Source: Corynebacterium jeikeium (GTDB lineage: Bacteria; Actinomycetota; Actinomycetes; Mycobacteriales; Mycobacteriaceae). Taken from it: a stretch of DNA of 64,000 nt. Below the pieces are notes generated by a model. That model made no database searches. It was given only the letters and a program-made list of their open reading frames with translations, and was not told the origin of the DNA. A program made the translations under genes and the position numbers. The stretch spans positions 682,001 through 746,000 of the forward strand of contig CP033784.1 of NCBI GenBank assembly GCA_003955985.1, given 5' to 3'. Positions 1 through 9,222 of this stretch are shown here, piece by piece (the stretch's first letter is position 1; each line of letters opens with the position of its first letter).

Positions 1-112
1 CGGTGTGGTGCGCTCGGGTGAGCTGTACCGAATTGATTCACCGGAGTGTGAATCGGTGGAGCCAGGCGACCGGCTGCTGTACGTCCGCCGTGTCTACAGC
101 AATGACGAATAG
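1..112 (+). CDS. C-terminal end of a potassium-channel/TrkA-like protein (partial)
   Basis: Only the last 36 codons are present, read in frame 2 and ending at a TAG at 110-112. The visible tail (…SVEPGDRLLYVRRVYSNDE) has the 'GD.LLYVR' pattern that ends many TrkA-C regulatory domains of small potassium channels. In actinobacteria a potassium-channel gene of this type often lies directly upstream of uvrD2, which fits the next gene here. The assignment rests on this short tail and on synteny recalled from related genomes, so it is tentative. Confidence 0.45.
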   Translation, partial: GVVRSGELYRIDSPECESVEPGDRLLYVRRVYSNDE

Positions 113-147
113 CACTCGACAAGTTTAAAAATGGGGTCTAACAACTT

Positions 148-2301
148 TTGACTTACTCAGAGGCGGATGTGAACGAGCCGGAATATCTAGCTGGGCTGGA
201 TCCAGATCAGCGTGAGGCAGCCACGGCTCCGATGGGGCCGGTGTGCATTCTTGCCGGAGCCGGTACAGGTAAGACCCGAACAATTACTCATCGCATCAAG
301 TACCTCATTGACCAGGGGTTTGTGCAGCCGCAAAAGGTATTAGCGGTGACATTTACCTCGCGTGCCGCAGGGGAGATGCGCGACCGCCTGGCAAAGATGG
401 GAACGCCTGGAGTCCAGGCGCGCACTTTCCACTCGGCATCACTTCGCCAGCTGCGCTACTTCTGGCCCCAAGTCGCCGGTGATATGCCCTGGCAGCTGTT
501 GGATGACAAGAAATTCCGTGTTGTCGCCCAAGCAGTACGTCGAGTGGGCCTGGACACCTCTAAGGAAACAATCCGAGATGTCATGGGCGAGATTGAGTGG
601 GCGAAGGCCACTCTGGCCGGTGCGGATCAGTACCAAGCCGCGCTGCGGGAGCATGGGCGCACGGCGCCTCTGTCTGCGGAGAAAATTGTCGATTGCTATC
701 GCGCTTACGAGGACATAAAAACCACCCCGGACGGGCTATTGCTCGACTTCGACGACCTACTCATTCACACCGCCGGTGCGATGGAGAATTCCCGTGCAGT
801 GGCGGAGGAATTCCGCAACCAGTATCGGTGCTTCGTCGTCGATGAGTACCAGGATGTCACCCCGTTACAGCAGCGAGTTCTCAACGCCTGGCTGGGAGAC
901 CGTGACAACCTGACAGTTGTCGGGGACGCCAACCAGACGATTTACTCTTTCACAGGCGCGACTCCGCAATACCTGATGAACTTCTCTCGGGACTACCCGG
1001 AAGCCACAGTGGTCCGCCTGCAGCGGGACTACCGATCGACCCCACAGGTCGTCGGTCTGGCTAACAATGTCATCGGCCGTGCGCAGGGACGTATCGCCGG
1101 CTCGCGGCTGAAGCTGATTGGGCAGCGTGAAGACGGCCCGGAGCCGACTTTCAATCAGTACGACGATGAGCCAATGGAAGCTCGCGCGACCGCGCGCAGC
1201 ATCAAGCGACTTATCGACGCGGGTACGCCGGCATCGGAGATTGCCGTTTTGTACCGGATTAACGCACAGTCCGCAGTTTTTGAGCAGGCTTTGTCCGAGG
1301 TAGGAGTCGCCTACCAGGTTCGTGGCGGGGACGGTTTCTACCAGCGTCCCGAGATCCGCGATGCCATCGCAGCACTTGTGCGAGTTTCCCGTTCCTCACG
1401 GACTGTTCCGACATTGCAGGGCACGAATCTGTTGGATTTGGTCAAGCAGGTTTTCGCGGGTCTTGGCATGACTGACCAAGAGCCGGAAGGCACTGGTGCC
1501 AGGGAACGTTGGCAGTCACTGCGCGCCCTATTCGACCTGTGTAAGGACATCGTTCATGCCAACACCGAGGTCAATATCCAGGCGCTCCTCGGCCAATTGC
1601 ACACTCGGCAGCAGGCCAAACATCCACCGACGCTGGATGGCGTGACGCTGGCTAGCCTGCATGCAGCCAAGGGGCTGGAGTGGGATGCGGTGTTCCTCGT
1701 TGGGCTTACCGACGGTTCGCTGCCTATCCAACATGCGCTGAATAAATTCGACCGTTCTCCTGCGCAGGGGGCGGAAGCCATCGAAGAAGAGCGCCGTCTG
1801 TTCTATGTCGGCATTACTCGAGCCCGCGAACATCTGGAGCTATCTTGGTCATTGTCGCGGACAGAAGGCGGCCGCAGGTCACGTCGCCGCACACGATTCC
1901 TCGATGAACTCGACATTGATGTCTCTGACTACTCGGCTGAGGCACAGCGAAGCTCAAGGAGCTCTAGTTCCCGCAGTAAGCGTCAGCAGTCCAAACAGTG
2001 CAAGGGCTGTACTAAGCCATTGCACACCGATGCCGAGCGGATTTCAGGGCGTTGTGAAGAGTGCCCAGTCAGTGCGGATCCTGCACTACTGGAAGCATTG
2101 CGTGCATGGCGCTTGGAAATGTCGAGGGAAATGACGGTCCCCGCATTCGTAATCTTCTCCGATGCGACCCTTCTGGCCATCGGTGAGCAGCAGCCGACTA
2201 CGCCGGAGGAACTTCTGCAGATTCCCGGAATTGGAGAAGCGAAGCTCAATCATTTCGGCGAAGGCATCTTGGGAATCGTCAATTCTTTCGTGAATTCCTA
2301 G
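148..2301 (+). CDS. uvrD2: ATP-dependent DNA helicase UvrD2 (superfamily 1, HRDC domain)
   Basis: A 717-residue superfamily 1A 3'-5' DNA helicase acting in DNA repair. The Walker A loop AGAGTGKT is at residues 36-43 and the DEYQD box at about 232-236. The usual later motifs are visible (GDANQTIYSFTGA, RDYRST, LASLHAAKGLEWDAVFLVGL, LFYVGITRAR). A four-cysteine module (CKGC…CEEC, about 618-639) and a C-terminal HRDC domain (about 645-717) identify the UvrD2 branch found in actinobacteria, in contrast to UvrD1/PcrA. The chosen start is TTG at 148; a GTG seven codons later is an alternative. The gene follows the channel-like gene by 35 bases and ends convergently with the next gene. whiB7, often adjacent to uvrD2 in actinobacteria, is not seen here. 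Confidence 0.95.
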   Translation: MTYSEADVNEPEYLAGLDPDQREAATAPMGPVCILAGAGTGKTRTITHRIKYLIDQGFVQPQKVLAVTFTSRAAGEMRDRLAKMGTPGVQARTFHSASLRQLRYFWPQVAGDMPWQLLDDKKFRVVAQAVRRVGLDTSKETIRDVMGEIEWAKATLAGADQYQAALREHGRTAPLSAEKIVDCYRAYEDIKTTPDGLLLDFDDLLIHTAGAMENSRAVAEEFRNQYRCFVVDEYQDVTPLQQRVLNAWLGDRDNLTVVGDANQTIYSFTGATPQYLMNFSRDYPEATVVRLQRDYRSTPQVVGLANNVIGRAQGRIAGSRLKLIGQREDGPEPTFNQYDDEPMEARATARSIKRLIDAGTPASEIAVLYRINAQSAVFEQALSEVGVAYQVRGGDGFYQRPEIRDAIAALVRVSRSSRTVPTLQGTNLLDLVKQVFAGLGMTDQEPEGTGARERWQSLRALFDLCKDIVHANTEVNIQALLGQLHTRQQAKHPPTLDGVTLASLHAAKGLEWDAVFLVGLTDGSLPIQHALNKFDRSPAQGAEAIEEERRLFYVGITRAREHLELSWSLSRTEGGRRSRRRTRFLDELDIDVSDYSAEAQRSSRSSSSRSKRQQSKQCKGCTKPLHTDAERISGRCEECPVSADPALLEALRAWRLEMSREMTVPAFVIFSDATLLAIGEQQPTTPEELLQIPGIGEAKLNHFGEGILGIVNSFVNS

Positions 2302-2327
2302 TCAGATTCTGCTCAAGGCACTTCGAA

Positions 2328-3263
2328 TTACATGAACTGCATCTGCGAGTTTCCATGACCACACACTGGGCACTGCGGGTGGGGAGCAACAGTAGTGCGA
2401 GTGATATCGAGGCTTTCCAGATCTATGCGCACCTCCGTTGCACATAGATCTGAGAGATCCGGCCGCCGCAGCTGCCCAACCAACAGTGGCACCGCTGTGT
2501 TCAGCCATTCCGGTGCGGCCACGGGCGTAAAAGTGCGAAGCTGTAGCGCAATCAGTGCCCGGACGGGGTCGCGGTCTCGTCGATAAGCTTCGAAACACAT
2601 CGAGCAGGGTCCTTGACCTGGTTGAACAAGTGGCCCAAGAATCAGTGCCCCATCGCGGAAATGCGTGTGCAGATGCTCAATTCCACGATGAAACAGAGCG
2701 CGAACCAAGGGCATGCTCGGTACTTCCATGCCCGTGACCACCGCGAGCCCGATCTCTTCCGGTGTGGATTGAGATATTTTCAGCGTCGCATTGCGGGTGG
2801 GCGACATTGCCGTCGTCCAACTACCACAACCCGTGCGACGAAGCTCCTTTAAAAGTCCGGTGCGCAAGCTGTCCCGACCAATCAGCGTAATCCTCCGCCG
2901 TGTCGGTGGTTTTTGGACCAGCGCGGCTCGGTGAAGGTCGGAGATAAGTGCGGTAATGAACTGCGGTGACAGTTTGTCGTGACTGTCAGTAAAGGCCTCG
3001 CTTAAGGTGCTACCTCTATGAGCTGCAAGAAGCGCCGAGAAGACAGGCCCCGGCGGGGTGCCGTCGGAAAGCGGCAGAATCATGCTGCGCTCCGGTTCCA
3101 CGCCGAACTGAATCCGCGCGCCTGGGCGCATGACAATCGGTACCTCCGGCCGCAGCGCGTAGTCCGTGGCAGGCGCGGCAAGTGTTTGTGCAGCGGGTGC
3201 GTGCGAACCTATTACGCCAGCCGTACCATCCCGCCCCCGAGACGTATCCCTGTATTCCCCCAT
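2328..3263 (-). CDS. orphan cyclodehydratase/ThiF-like protein (TOMM-maturation superfamily)
   Basis: A 311-residue protein resembling the E1-like/partner proteins of thiazole-oxazole modified peptide pathways. A small N-terminal winged-helix-like region precedes a Rossmann-like stretch (ITLIGRDSLRTGLL, about 125-138) with a degenerate nucleotide loop. Two CxxC pairs (C220/C223 and C298/C301) are placed as in zinc-binding members of this superfamily. No precursor peptide, YcaO or dehydrogenase gene is visible nearby, so there is no evidence of a working peptide-modification cluster. A related gene lies near uvrD2 in mycobacteria as I recall (Rv3196 neighbourhood), so this is probably a core actinobacterial gene of unknown role. 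Transcription is divergent from the metallopeptidase gene at 3332. Confidence 0.6.
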   Translation of the reverse strand: MGEYRDTSRGRDGTAGVIGSHAPAAQTLAAPATDYALRPEVPIVMRPGARIQFGVEPERSMILPLSDGTPPGPVFSALLAAHRGSTLSEAFTDSHDKLSPQFITALISDLHRAALVQKPPTRRRITLIGRDSLRTGLLKELRRTGCGSWTTAMSPTRNATLKISQSTPEEIGLAVVTGMEVPSMPLVRALFHRGIEHLHTHFRDGALILGPLVQPGQGPCSMCFEAYRRDRDPVRALIALQLRTFTPVAAPEWLNTAVPLLVGQLRRPDLSDLCATEVRIDLESLDITRTTVAPHPQCPVCGHGNSQMQFM

Positions 3264-3331
3264 AAAAATATCTTTTACCCCGGGGCCAGCTTTTACGCAA
3301 TCGCAGCGCAGAGCATATACGCTTAAAAAGC

Positions 3332-3862
3332 ATGAGCACCAAGCGACCTGAGTACGGCCCGGATGTTGAGGTTCGGCGCTCGAAGCGCCGCCGCCGTACT
3401 GTGTCCGCCCGCGCGGAGGGAAACCGGATCATTGTCATGGTTCCGGACGATCTCAGCGCCGCTGCGGAAAAACAGCAGGTCAATGAAATTGTTGCGCGAG
3501 TGCGGAAGAAAGTTGGCAGCAACCTGGATAATTCCGAGCTGGAGCGCCGCGCACGGCTGCTCTCTCGTACGGTGCTGGAAGATCGCCCGCGGTTCGAGTC
3601 AATCAAATGGGTCAAGAACATGTCGCGCAGGTGGGCATCCGTCACCGGCGGTGTCGATAGTCCTGGGCGCATTCGCATTTCGCACAGGCTTGCCGACGTC
3701 CCGGGGTACGTCCTCGACGATGTCATTGTGCACGAACTGGTGCACACTTTCGTCGACGGTGGTCATACCGAAGAGTTCTGGTATTGGGCGGCAAAAGCCC
3801 CGTACCACGAACGGGCACGGGGCTATTTAGAGGCGTATCAACGCTGGGGAACCCAGAGCTAA
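3332..3862 (+). CDS. YgjP-like zinc metallopeptidase (DUF45)
   Basis: A 176-residue protein of the YgjP/DUF45 family of small zincin-type metallopeptidases. The zinc motif is HELVH at residues 134-138, followed by His145 in GGHTEEFW, seven residues after the second motif histidine. The N-terminal half is basic (SKRRRRT) and contains a typical RW.S.…G.IRIS strand region before the zinc site. The physiological substrate of this family is unknown. The stop at 3862 lies only a few bases from the stop of the convergent DUF2342 gene. The ATG start lies 68 bases from the divergent cyclodehydratase-like gene, so a shared promoter region is expected between them. Confidence 0.8.
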   Translation: MSTKRPEYGPDVEVRRSKRRRRTVSARAEGNRIIVMVPDDLSAAAEKQQVNEIVARVRKKVGSNLDNSELERRARLLSRTVLEDRPRFESIKWVKNMSRRWASVTGGVDSPGRIRISHRLADVPGYVLDDVIVHELVHTFVDGGHTEEFWYWAAKAPYHERARGYLEAYQRWGTQS

Positions 3863-3866
3863 CTCG

Positions 3867-5345
3867 CTACTTATCGTCGTCGGCGTCACTGTCGTTGCCC
3901 TCAGCCGCGCGCTTTTCGGCTTCTTTGCGCAGCTGCTCTTCAAGCTCTGCGATCGGGTCGAAGTCATCGTTTTCCGAGCCGCCAAGAACCGAGTCAATAA
4001 AGGCCGCGGGTTCATCCAAATCCTCTGCCACGGGCAGGAAGTCCGGGTGATCCCAGACCTTGTCGCGTCGCTCGATGCCCACAGCGGTGGTCAGACGGTG
4101 CCACAAGTTGGTTGCCTCACGCACCTTGGGGGATCCGAGGTCAATGCCGGTGGCCTTCTCCAGTGCCTGTTCAGCACCTTCGGTGGCGCGGCGACGACGC
4201 CAGGCTTCATCCAGTTGTGCGGCACCCGGTAGACGCTCACCGAGGGCATCGGTGACAACCATGTCCACCCACCCTTCGACCAGTGCTAGCAGCGTCTGGA
4301 AACGAGTACGAGCATTCTCGTTACGAGAACGAATCTTCGGGCTCAGATCCATATTCTGCAGCTCGCTCATAGCTTCCTGCATACGCTGCGGATCCTGCAT
4401 GTTCTCAATATCCAGACCGCGGGCGGCCTCTTCAATCGCGGAGTAGTCGATGACGATGCCGGCAGCGTACTCCTCGACAGAGGAAATCATGCGTTCAGCC
4501 AGCCATGGCACGCGGTCGAAGAGACGTTGGTGGGCAGCTTCGCGGGCAGTGGCGTAGATAAACAGATCGCGCGCTGGAACCTCGAGTTCCTCCGCGAGAG
4601 CGACGAGATGCGTTGGCAGCAGTACCGCCGCACCAGTGGTGTGTAGTGGCAGTCCGAGGTCAGAACCAGTCAGGCTCGTCTGTGCCAATTCAGCCAGCGC
4701 ATTTCCTAGCTGAGTACCGAAACTCATCGAGTTCATCTGGCGCATGATGCCCAGCATCGGCCCCATCATCTCGCGAGCTTCCTCTGGAACGCCCTCGAGG
4801 GAGGCATCACTCATGCGGCTGGCGACGGGATCGACAAGGCGAGTCCATGTCGACTTGGTGTTCTCCAACCACTGCAGGCTATTCCACGCTTCTACGCGGT
4901 TGACACCAGCCGGCAGGGAGGTGACGTCATCTAGCCACAGTTCGGCCAGGCGCAGGGAATCAGTCAGCGCCTCGCGGGCCGAGTCCTTCACCGGAGCCGG
5001 GTTACCAAGACGGGTCCGCGCAACGCGCTCGGCCGCGTCGTAGTTGACAGGGCCAGAGTTAGACTCCTGGAATCGCTGCCCCATGCCGGAGAACATCTCG
5101 CCGAACTGGTTGAGAATATCGCCCAAGTTCGGCTGGTCCCCCTTGCCGGAGGCGCCGCTGCCGGGCTGCCCGGGGCCGCCGAAACCGAAGCCACCGGCGC
5201 CGCCCATGCCACCGAAGGGAAACCCGAAGAAACCGAAAGGACCGCCCTGGCCGCCCTGACCGCCCTGACCGGAGTCATTGTTGCCAGCGTCGTCGCGATC
5301 GTCATCATTGTCGTTCGGACCAAAGCCAAATCCGTTAGAACTCAT
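3867..5345 (-). CDS. zinc-dependent metalloprotease-like protein, DUF2342 family
   Basis: A 492-residue protein. Residues 20-70 are a low-complexity Gly/Phe/Pro-rich segment with repeated GGQGG and FGFGG units. A helical domain follows that is typical of the actinobacterial DUF2342 ('putative hydrolase / coenzyme F420 biosynthesis-associated') family. The motif ATAREAAHQRLF is the degenerate EAAH metallopeptidase-like site of the family. The C-terminus is highly acidic. The Mycobacterium counterpart (Rv3195, from memory) sits in the same order beside the PDZ-Lon gene. Function is not established. The start at 5345 faces the divergent PDZ-Lon gene across about 130 bases. Confidence 0.8.
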   Translation of the reverse strand: MSSNGFGFGPNDNDDDRDDAGNNDSGQGGQGGQGGPFGFFGFPFGGMGGAGGFGFGGPGQPGSGASGKGDQPNLGDILNQFGEMFSGMGQRFQESNSGPVNYDAAERVARTRLGNPAPVKDSAREALTDSLRLAELWLDDVTSLPAGVNRVEAWNSLQWLENTKSTWTRLVDPVASRMSDASLEGVPEEAREMMGPMLGIMRQMNSMSFGTQLGNALAELAQTSLTGSDLGLPLHTTGAAVLLPTHLVALAEELEVPARDLFIYATAREAAHQRLFDRVPWLAERMISSVEEYAAGIVIDYSAIEEAARGLDIENMQDPQRMQEAMSELQNMDLSPKIRSRNENARTRFQTLLALVEGWVDMVVTDALGERLPGAAQLDEAWRRRRATEGAEQALEKATGIDLGSPKVREATNLWHRLTTAVGIERRDKVWDHPDFLPVAEDLDEPAAFIDSVLGGSENDDFDPIAELEEQLRKEAEKRAAEGNDSDADDDK

Positions 5346-5475
5346 GCTCCCACCGTACCGGGCAATGACCCGCGTGAGTACTTAAAAGCACCACTTTATT
5401 GGCAACTTCGCGCCCAGCGAACAGACACGGACAAGATTCATCAGGTGTCCAGTAGGCAGATAGCGAGAATGTAGG

Positions 5476-6558
5476 GTGTTATTTGTGAATCGTCGTACCC
5501 AAACTCTTGTTGCGGGCGCTGTGCCCATCGCCGCGTTGGCAACTGTGCTCTCGCTGCCAACGCTGACAGTGCCCTATGCCGCGCAGGGGCCTGGCCCGGT
5601 CTTCGATGTTCTCAGCGATGTCGAGGGCAAGAGCATTATCTCGGTCAGTGGCAGTGCTGCGGACTCCGAACTCTCTAAGGGCACGCTGGATATGACAACC
5701 GTCGCAGTCAGACATAACCTGACATTGCCGCAGGTCATTGGCCTGTGGTTCGATCGTGACAACGATATCGTCCCCATTGAGGCGGTCTTCCCTCCGGGCC
5801 AGAGTCAGGACGAGGTGGAAGAGGAGAACAAGGCTGCATTCACCGAGTCAGAGGCCAACGCCACCTCCGCTGCGCTGGCACATCTCGGGTTGCCGATGGA
5901 AGTCACCGTCGCCTACACAGTGCCGGATAGTCCCGTCGATGGGCGACTGCATGAAGACGATGTGATTCTCGCCGTGGATGGGGTGGCCGTAAGCAAGCCT
6001 GAGCAAGTCAAGGCGATTATTGCCGGACGCAACCCGGGCGATACTGTCACGTTGAGGGTCAAGCCTGCGACCGTCGATAAGCAGAAGGCTACTAAGGGCG
6101 AGGACTCTGACCCCGAGAAAGCCGTTGATGTTTCTGTGACACTGGCGGAAAATCCGCATCAGAAGAATGCCGCGCTGCTCGGCGTTGGGATGGGGGCGCA
6201 ATCCGCGGACGACACCAAGGTTGAGTACCAGCTCAGCGGCATTGGAGGTCCGTCTGCGGGGCTCATGATGACGCTCGGAGTGATTGACAAGCTGAGTCCA
6301 GGCGATTTGACCGAGGGGCAGCACCTCGCTGGCACCGGCACTATTGACGCTGCCGGCAACGTGGGCGAAATCGGTGGCATTACACACAAAATCTCGGCCG
6401 CCCGAGATGAGGGCGCCGAGATGTTCTTCGTGCCGGAAGGCAATTGCGCAGAGGCTGTGACTGCCGACCGAGGCGATATGAAGTTGGTAAAGGTCTCTGT
6501 GCTTGACGACGCGCTTGCGGCAATCGAAAAGCCGGAGACCGCGCAGACCTGCTCGTAG
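5476..6558 (+). CDS. membrane-anchored PDZ–Lon-type serine protease (YlbL-like)
   Basis: A 360-residue protein with an N-terminal membrane segment or uncleaved signal (VAGAVPIAALATVLSLPTL). A PDZ domain lies at about 135-195 (DSPVDGRLHEDDVILAVDGV), followed by a C-terminal Lon (S16) proteolytic domain. The Lon dyad is visible as Ser260 in GGPSAG and Lys305 in GITHKISAA, 45 residues apart as expected. The bulk of the protein is predicted outside the membrane. Relatives are YlbL of Bacillus and Rv3194c of Mycobacterium; the substrate in this organism is unknown. GTG at 5476 is used; GTG at 5485 is an equally possible start. Confidence 0.9.
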   Translation: MLFVNRRTQTLVAGAVPIAALATVLSLPTLTVPYAAQGPGPVFDVLSDVEGKSIISVSGSAADSELSKGTLDMTTVAVRHNLTLPQVIGLWFDRDNDIVPIEAVFPPGQSQDEVEEENKAAFTESEANATSAALAHLGLPMEVTVAYTVPDSPVDGRLHEDDVILAVDGVAVSKPEQVKAIIAGRNPGDTVTLRVKPATVDKQKATKGEDSDPEKAVDVSVTLAENPHQKNAALLGVGMGAQSADDTKVEYQLSGIGGPSAGLMMTLGVIDKLSPGDLTEGQHLAGTGTIDAAGNVGEIGGITHKISAARDEGAEMFFVPEGNCAEAVTADRGDMKLVKVSVLDDALAAIEKPETAQTCS

Positions 6559-6583
6559 TTTTTGTCGTAGTCCCTACGAGCAG
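6549..6583. terminator. bidirectional hairpin between convergent genes
   Basis: A perfect 10-bp inverted repeat (CTGCTCGTAG / CTACGAGCAG) overlaps the stop codon of the protease gene. It lies in the 38-base gap before the stop of the convergent symporter gene. T-rich sequence in the loop makes it a plausible terminator in both directions. Confidence 0.5.
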
Positions 6584-6596
6584 CTGCTAGTTTCAG

Positions 6597-8024
6597 CTAG
6601 TTCTTGCTGAAGGCCTCGAAGTTTTGCTGAGACTGCCATTTATCAATCTCTGCCGCCGTTGCGCGCAACTGCGGGTCAAATTTGAGGTAGGCCTTTGTCT
6701 CGCGCGCAATGAGCCCGGACAGGACAATCAGACCGATGAGGTTCGGTAGCGCCATCAGGCCGTTGAGAGCCGAGGCGACGGACCAGACGGTTTCCAGATG
6801 AGTAACAGCGCCGACGAAGACTACGCAGGTGAAGACCGCACGGTAGAGACCGGTGCCGCGGCGACCGACCAGGGACTCGAATGCGCGCTCACCGTAGTAG
6901 GACCAGCCCAGCATGGTGGAGAATGCGAAGAAGACAACCGACAGCGTGACGATTGTGCCACCCCAGTGGCCAGGTAGACCGCGGGAGAATGCCTCAGCAG
7001 TCAGAGCGCCAGTGTCGACGTTGCCATCCTGCCAAACACCGGTGCTGATGATAACCAGGCCGGTGAAGGACACGACGATGATGGTGTCAATGAAGGTCTG
7101 AGTCATGGAGACCAGACCCTGACGAACCGGGTGAGTGGTCGATGCGGCGGCAGCGGCGATAGCACCGGAACCCAGGCCCGACTCGTTGGAGAACAGGCCG
7201 CGGGCAACACCCATCTGCAGGGCGAGAATGAGCGTGGAGCCTGCGAACCCACCAACGGCCGCGGTGCCGGTGAAAGCATCGGTGAAGATGAGCTTGAAGG
7301 TCTCGGGCAGCGCCGAGACATTGGCGACGAGCACCCACACGGCCGCACCGATGTAGAGCACAATCATCATCGGCACAAAGCCGGCGGTGATGCGGCCAAT
7401 CGACTTAATGCCACCCATCAGCGCCGCACCTACCAGGATGAACATGATCATGCCGGAGAGCGTCGGATCGATGTCGAAGCTGTTTTCCAGGTTCGAGGCC
7501 ACGGCATTGCCCTGGGTCAGGTTGCCGATACCAAACGCTGCCAGCGCAGCAAAGACGGCGAAGAGAATACCGAGCGTCTTACCAAAACCATTCGGGATGG
7601 CCTTGCGCAGGTAGTACTGCGGGCCACCGGACTGTTCGCCAGCTGCATCGACCTGACGGTACTTCACACCCAGGAATGCCTCGGAGTACTTCGATGCCAT
7701 ACCAAGCAGGCCGGTCACCCACATCCAGAACAGCGCACCGGGTCCACCCAGGCCGATCGCGGTAGCGACACCGACAATGTTGCCGACACCGACTGTTGCC
7801 GCGAGAGCCGTCGCAAGCGCCTGGTAGTTGGTGATATCTCCCTCGGCGTCTTCGTCGTTACGGTCGATGAGTCCGAGGCGCAGTGCCGGGCCGAGTTTGA
7901 CCAGGTGAATTGCACCCAGGCGAATGGTCAAAATGATTCCGGTGCCGATCAGCGCGGGGATCAGGAGATACGGACTCCAAATAAAACTATCCGCCGCTGA
8001 GGCAAAATCGCTGAAGCTTTCCAT
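6597..8024 (-). CDS. sodium:alanine/glycine symporter (AGCS family)
   Basis: A 475-residue polytopic membrane protein of the alanine/glycine:cation symporter family. Family signatures are visible: the N-terminal GTGIILTIRLGAIHL, ATVGVGNIVGVATAIGLGGPGALFWMW, and ALQMGVARGLFSNESGLGSGAIAAAA. About ten or more hydrophobic segments are evident. It probably imports alanine or glycine with sodium. The gene lies downstream of the two crcB genes on the same strand, about 70 bases after the second one, so read-through is possible. No regulatory site was recognised with confidence upstream. Confidence 0.92.
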   Translation of the reverse strand: MESFSDFASAADSFIWSPYLLIPALIGTGIILTIRLGAIHLVKLGPALRLGLIDRNDEDAEGDITNYQALATALAATVGVGNIVGVATAIGLGGPGALFWMWVTGLLGMASKYSEAFLGVKYRQVDAAGEQSGGPQYYLRKAIPNGFGKTLGILFAVFAALAAFGIGNLTQGNAVASNLENSFDIDPTLSGMIMFILVGAALMGGIKSIGRITAGFVPMMIVLYIGAAVWVLVANVSALPETFKLIFTDAFTGTAAVGGFAGSTLILALQMGVARGLFSNESGLGSGAIAAAAASTTHPVRQGLVSMTQTFIDTIIVVSFTGLVIISTGVWQDGNVDTGALTAEAFSRGLPGHWGGTIVTLSVVFFAFSTMLGWSYYGERAFESLVGRRGTGLYRAVFTCVVFVGAVTHLETVWSVASALNGLMALPNLIGLIVLSGLIARETKAYLKFDPQLRATAAEIDKWQSQQNFEAFSKN

Positions 8025-8093
8025 GCTGTGGAACTTTACTGGTAGAAAGCCTAAATCCGATCATTAAATTCTCAGAAAATGATTATTGTGCTA

Positions 8094-8519
8094 CTAATTC
8101 GCCACAAGTGGGGGTAAACACATTCCGGCGAAAGCAAAAACTATTCCGCCAATCAGTGTGAGAGCAAGGTAGCCACATGCCCTCCAAAAGTGTTGGTTCT
8201 TAAGGCGTACGATCTCTCCGGCGAGTGTGGACCACGTCGACAGGCCGCCGGCGAAGCCAATCATTACCGTCGCATAGGCCAGGGCAGGCGTCATGCCATT
8301 GCTTATCGACGTTCCCCGCGACCACACCACAGCAGCGACACCGGCGACGAAGCAGGCAATCATATTCGCGGTCCACGTTCCGGGCAATTTGGAATCAGCC
8401 CACTTCACCGCAAGTTCGGCCAGCGCATAGCGCAGCGCTCCACCTACTGCCGCGCCAAGTGCGATAGCGAGGATGGCCGACAGCGCCGAGGAAAAAGAGT
8501 CGAGGAGATCGCCGGTCAT
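8094..8519 (-). CDS. crcB: fluoride channel subunit CrcB/Fluc (second gene)
   Basis: A 141-residue, four-helix Fluc/CrcB fluoride exporter subunit. The GGALRYALAEL helix and the GFAGGLSTWSTLAGE motif around the pore are visible. Its ATG overlaps the TGA of the upstream crcB paralogue by four bases (8516-8519), a translational-coupling arrangement. Two paired genes like this typically form an antiparallel heterodimer that exports fluoride. The longer open frame extending to 8675 is rejected because it would run through the upstream gene. Confidence 0.9.
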   Translation of the reverse strand: MTGDLLDSFSSALSAILAIALGAAVGGALRYALAELAVKWADSKLPGTWTANMIACFVAGVAAVVWSRGTSISNGMTPALAYATVMIGFAGGLSTWSTLAGEIVRLKNQHFWRACGYLALTLIGGIVFAFAGMCLPPLVAN

Positions 8520-8935
8520 TCCGCGACCTTCCGTGCGCACTTGGTGCCCAGCCAGTAGGCGAGAGGGCAGCACAGCAGGTGAATAAGCCCAACACTGATA
8601 AGAAGAGCGACTGACGTGTCGGCCTGTGCCAACAGGAGAATGACAAAGGCGGAGAAGGTGGTGAAGCCGCCACAAAAGCCGGTGCCGAAGAAAGCGGCGA
8701 GCCGGGGATTAGCAAACGCGATACTGCTGACCAGACCGAAGAGAAGGCAGCCCAGTAAGTTGATGACAGTCGTCGAGATTGCGCTAATTCCCGAGCCAAC
8801 GATTGCATCGATCGCCGCTCCGAACAGAAAGCGACATATTGCGCCAACAGCGGCGCCGCCGGCCACGGCCAGAGCTGTCAGAACCTGCGCTCGTCCTGCT
8901 GATGGCAGCTTCGGAGCAACAGATTCCTCATTCAC
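8516..8935 (-). CDS. crcB: fluoride channel subunit CrcB/Fluc (first gene)
   Basis: A Fluc/CrcB subunit of about 139 residues. The motifs GGAAVGAICRFLFG and GTGFCGGFTTFSAF are characteristic of the family; the phenylalanines are pore residues. The GTG at 8935 is preferred because the further upstream reading (open to 9070) gives an unusually long, Cys/Pro-rich N-terminus unlike the family. It is translated immediately before the second crcB gene with a four-base overlap. No convincing fluoride-riboswitch motif was found upstream. Confidence 0.87.
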   Translation of the reverse strand: MNEESVAPKLPSAGRAQVLTALAVAGGAAVGAICRFLFGAAIDAIVGSGISAISTTVINLLGCLLFGLVSSIAFANPRLAAFFGTGFCGGFTTFSAFVILLLAQADTSVALLISVGLIHLLCCPLAYWLGTKCARKVAE

Positions 8936-9222
8936 AGGGCAAACGCTAGCACAGCGGCTAAAGGGGAGACAGGAGACAGGTGCCGGCAGCCCGGAATCCT
9001 CTCGAGAAGGTGCTCCCGTCGGCACGCGGCAATCTATCTGATGCACCCTATTGCAGGGGCGAGTTTGCATTACCGAGTGGTTCTGGCCATGCGCGTTGGC
9101 CCTAAAACGGGGACACTGGGAAGAGGAAGCGCATCTAAGTTCGGTTTCCTTGTCCCGGCCGGTTGGTCGGCAATGAAATCGGCGGTTGCGCAGTTCGCTG
9201 ATTTAGCAGGAGGATACCCACA

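Noticed and set aside
8936..9222. A possible fluoride riboswitch before the crcB genes.
   Set aside because: The expected conserved core could not be recognised on the reverse strand.
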